From the NCBI RefSeq assembly GCF_023053635.1, contig NC_086184.1:10941379-11005378 (forward strand): a stretch of 64,000 nucleotides of DNA, read 5' to 3'. A model generated the notes under the pieces. It had not been told where the DNA came from. It saw nothing but the letters and a program-made list of their open reading frames with translations, and searched no databases. Below are positions 62,465-64,000 of the stretch, piece by piece. The translations under genes and the position numbers were made by a program. Source of the DNA: Elgaria multicarinata webbii. Lineage: Eukaryota > Chordata > Lepidosauria > Squamata > Anguidae. Every line of letters starts with the position of its first letter. Position 1 is the first letter of the stretch.

Positions 62465-63620
62465 TTGCCCAAATTACCGGAAGGGGGTGTTTCTCTTACA
62501 AACTGTGTAGAGCTAGGCATGCCCAGGCTAGCCCTGGGTGATCGTGGGCCCAATTCTGCTTTTGCAGATTATCAGAAAAGGCATTAAGTTCAACAACAGG
62601 AATAAATACTTTGTAAAGCCAGTAATTTTGTACTAATACATCATATACTTACATATTTTCTCCAACAAGCTTTCAAGAGTTGCTGCATAAATAAGGATCC
62701 CTTATATTTTTACTGACAGTCTCAAATGATGAAAAGCATATAAGAGGCTTTCAGAGCGCAACTGGAGTTCAGATTTCTACGTTTGAAAGTTTCTACAACC
62801 CAGGAAAGCAAAGAGCTTCAGAATCAAGTTCATGACAACTTGGACCAAATATGTAAACCAGCAACATTTACAATTAAAACTAAGTAGCAACAGGGTGTAT
62901 CTTAATCTGGAAAATTAATACATGTGCATTTACACAACATACACAGTCCTGACTGCATCCTCATATGGGCTGCTTAATTTTTAAAAACGTTTTCATGATA
63001 TACAGTATGGAGCATCAAATTCTCTTTAAGCTGTTTCATTATTAAAGCATCATAGAATAACAGATTTAGGTCATTTATCTATACTCATTGAGCAAATCTA
63101 TAGGACTTAATGGTTTAAGTTCTATCTAATTAAAGTCTCCTAAGGTACTTCAGAACTCTGATTATTTGCGGCTATGGACTCAAGTGGGTATTCTGGAGCT
63201 TGTCTGAAATTTTACAGAAATCCAAATGCTACACAAGACTTCATGCATTTGTACATGTGCTAAATTGCAGAAACCGATCAGGCTTATATATTGTAATTGG
63301 ACTTTTTTTTTAAAGGAACTTTATAAAGTTGATAAGTTAAGATGCTTTAGGACTGCTCAAGTTTACATCCATCATGTATATAGTTTTAAAATAATGCCAA
63401 ACATACCATTATAAATAAAGTATTTATTTAATACACATTTTCTACAAACTGTACACCAGCTTAAAAACAGAGGTGGAAACAAGACATGCGTAGAAGACTT
63501 GAAGAGCACAGGATTTTATTGCTGCCATCGAATGAAGCAAGTGAAGTTTTGATTTCCAGTACATTCAAGAGACATTCTACATCTCAATTCTTGCTTCGCC
63601 AATTGCTTTGTACTCTTCAA
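62465..63620. other. Right flank, unassigned
   Basis: AT-rich. An AATAAA on the minus strand near 63.42 kb could be a 3' UTR end of a gene beyond the window, but no coding exon supports it. Confidence 0.35.
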
Positions 63621-63624
63621 GTGC

Positions 63625-63733
63625 AATCTATGCATTTTTAGACAGAAAAAATTCCTACAACTGAGGTGGCTTGGGCATGCTGGGAGTTGTAGGCCATTTT
63701 TTTTCTGTCTAAACATGCATAGGATTGCACCCT
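63625..63733. mobile_element. Short palindromic MITE
   Basis: GCAATCTATGCATTTTTAGA paired with TAAACATGCATAGGATTGCA, inner ACAGAAAAAA / TTTTTTCTGT and a CTGGGAGTTGTAGG loop. Same family as 7.57 kb, here more complete. Confidence 0.8.
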
Positions 63734-64000
63734 TAAAGTCTTGTACTCTTTAAAATAGCTTCAAACAGGTTTTTTTTAAAAAGGCACAAAAAGGATTTAA
63801 AATTAAATAGCTGTCAATTCAAAACCATAGTGTGTGTAAAAGCCACTATTTTTTGTTTTGTTTTCAACACTTAAAGTAACAAGGATGTTTATGTAAAAAC
63901 AAGACTGTCATTTTTGCCTCTGCACAAAGTAATTTCTTTCCGACACCCCACATATTGAGTAATCCATTTTATATGGAGCATGGCTATATATAGATCTAGA

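Noticed and set aside
62465-64000. CNEP1R1 3' end, expected upstream of HEATR3 by human synteny
   Set aside because: No sequence coding its C-terminus was found; a lone AATAAA is not enough.

Overview
The window is nuclear DNA from a land vertebrate, most probably a squamate reptile. Genes are broken into short exons by long introns full of interspersed repeats: 5'-truncated CR1, L2-like and L1 LINEs, tRNA-derived and MIR SINEs, and many short palindromic DNA transposons. Two protein genes can be supported, both on the minus strand: HEATR3 complete, and the first exon of TENT4B (PAPD5). HEATR3 followed by TENT4B is the order and orientation I recall from human chromosome 16q12.1, so this looks like an ordinary conserved syntenic block.

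Layout from left to right. 1-22.1 kb is TENT4B intron 1, with no later TENT4B exon seen. 22.12-22.88 kb is the coding part of TENT4B exon 1, inside a CpG island that runs to about 23.7 kb. 23.7-34.3 kb is the interval between the genes; it holds palindromic MITEs, a 21-bp minisatellite and a Penelope-like foldback. 34.29-58.01 kb is HEATR3 in 15 coding exons. Every junction keeps frame, and the exons add up to 676 codons plus a stop, against about 680 residues in human. 58.0-64 kb is the HEATR3 promoter flank, with more MITEs and an unexplained coding-like patch at 62.2-62.4 kb.

The two proteins act in different parts of RNA and ribosome biology. HEATR3 is the import adaptor for ribosomal protein uL18/RPL5 (5S RNP assembly). 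TENT4B is a nuclear non-canonical poly(A) polymerase. Nothing here suggests shared control beyond adjacency.

No clearly new gene system was found. The most informative structures are transposon archaeology: a SPIN-like hAT element with a perfect 8-bp target duplication, a four-layer nest beside HEATR3 exon 3, a Penelope-like foldback with hammerhead-like motifs, and several long hairpins inside HEATR3 introns. Exon boundaries were placed by hand from recalled human protein sequence, splice dinucleotides and frame. Repeat family names are from memory of consensus motifs, and repeat ends are approximate unless a target duplication is stated.
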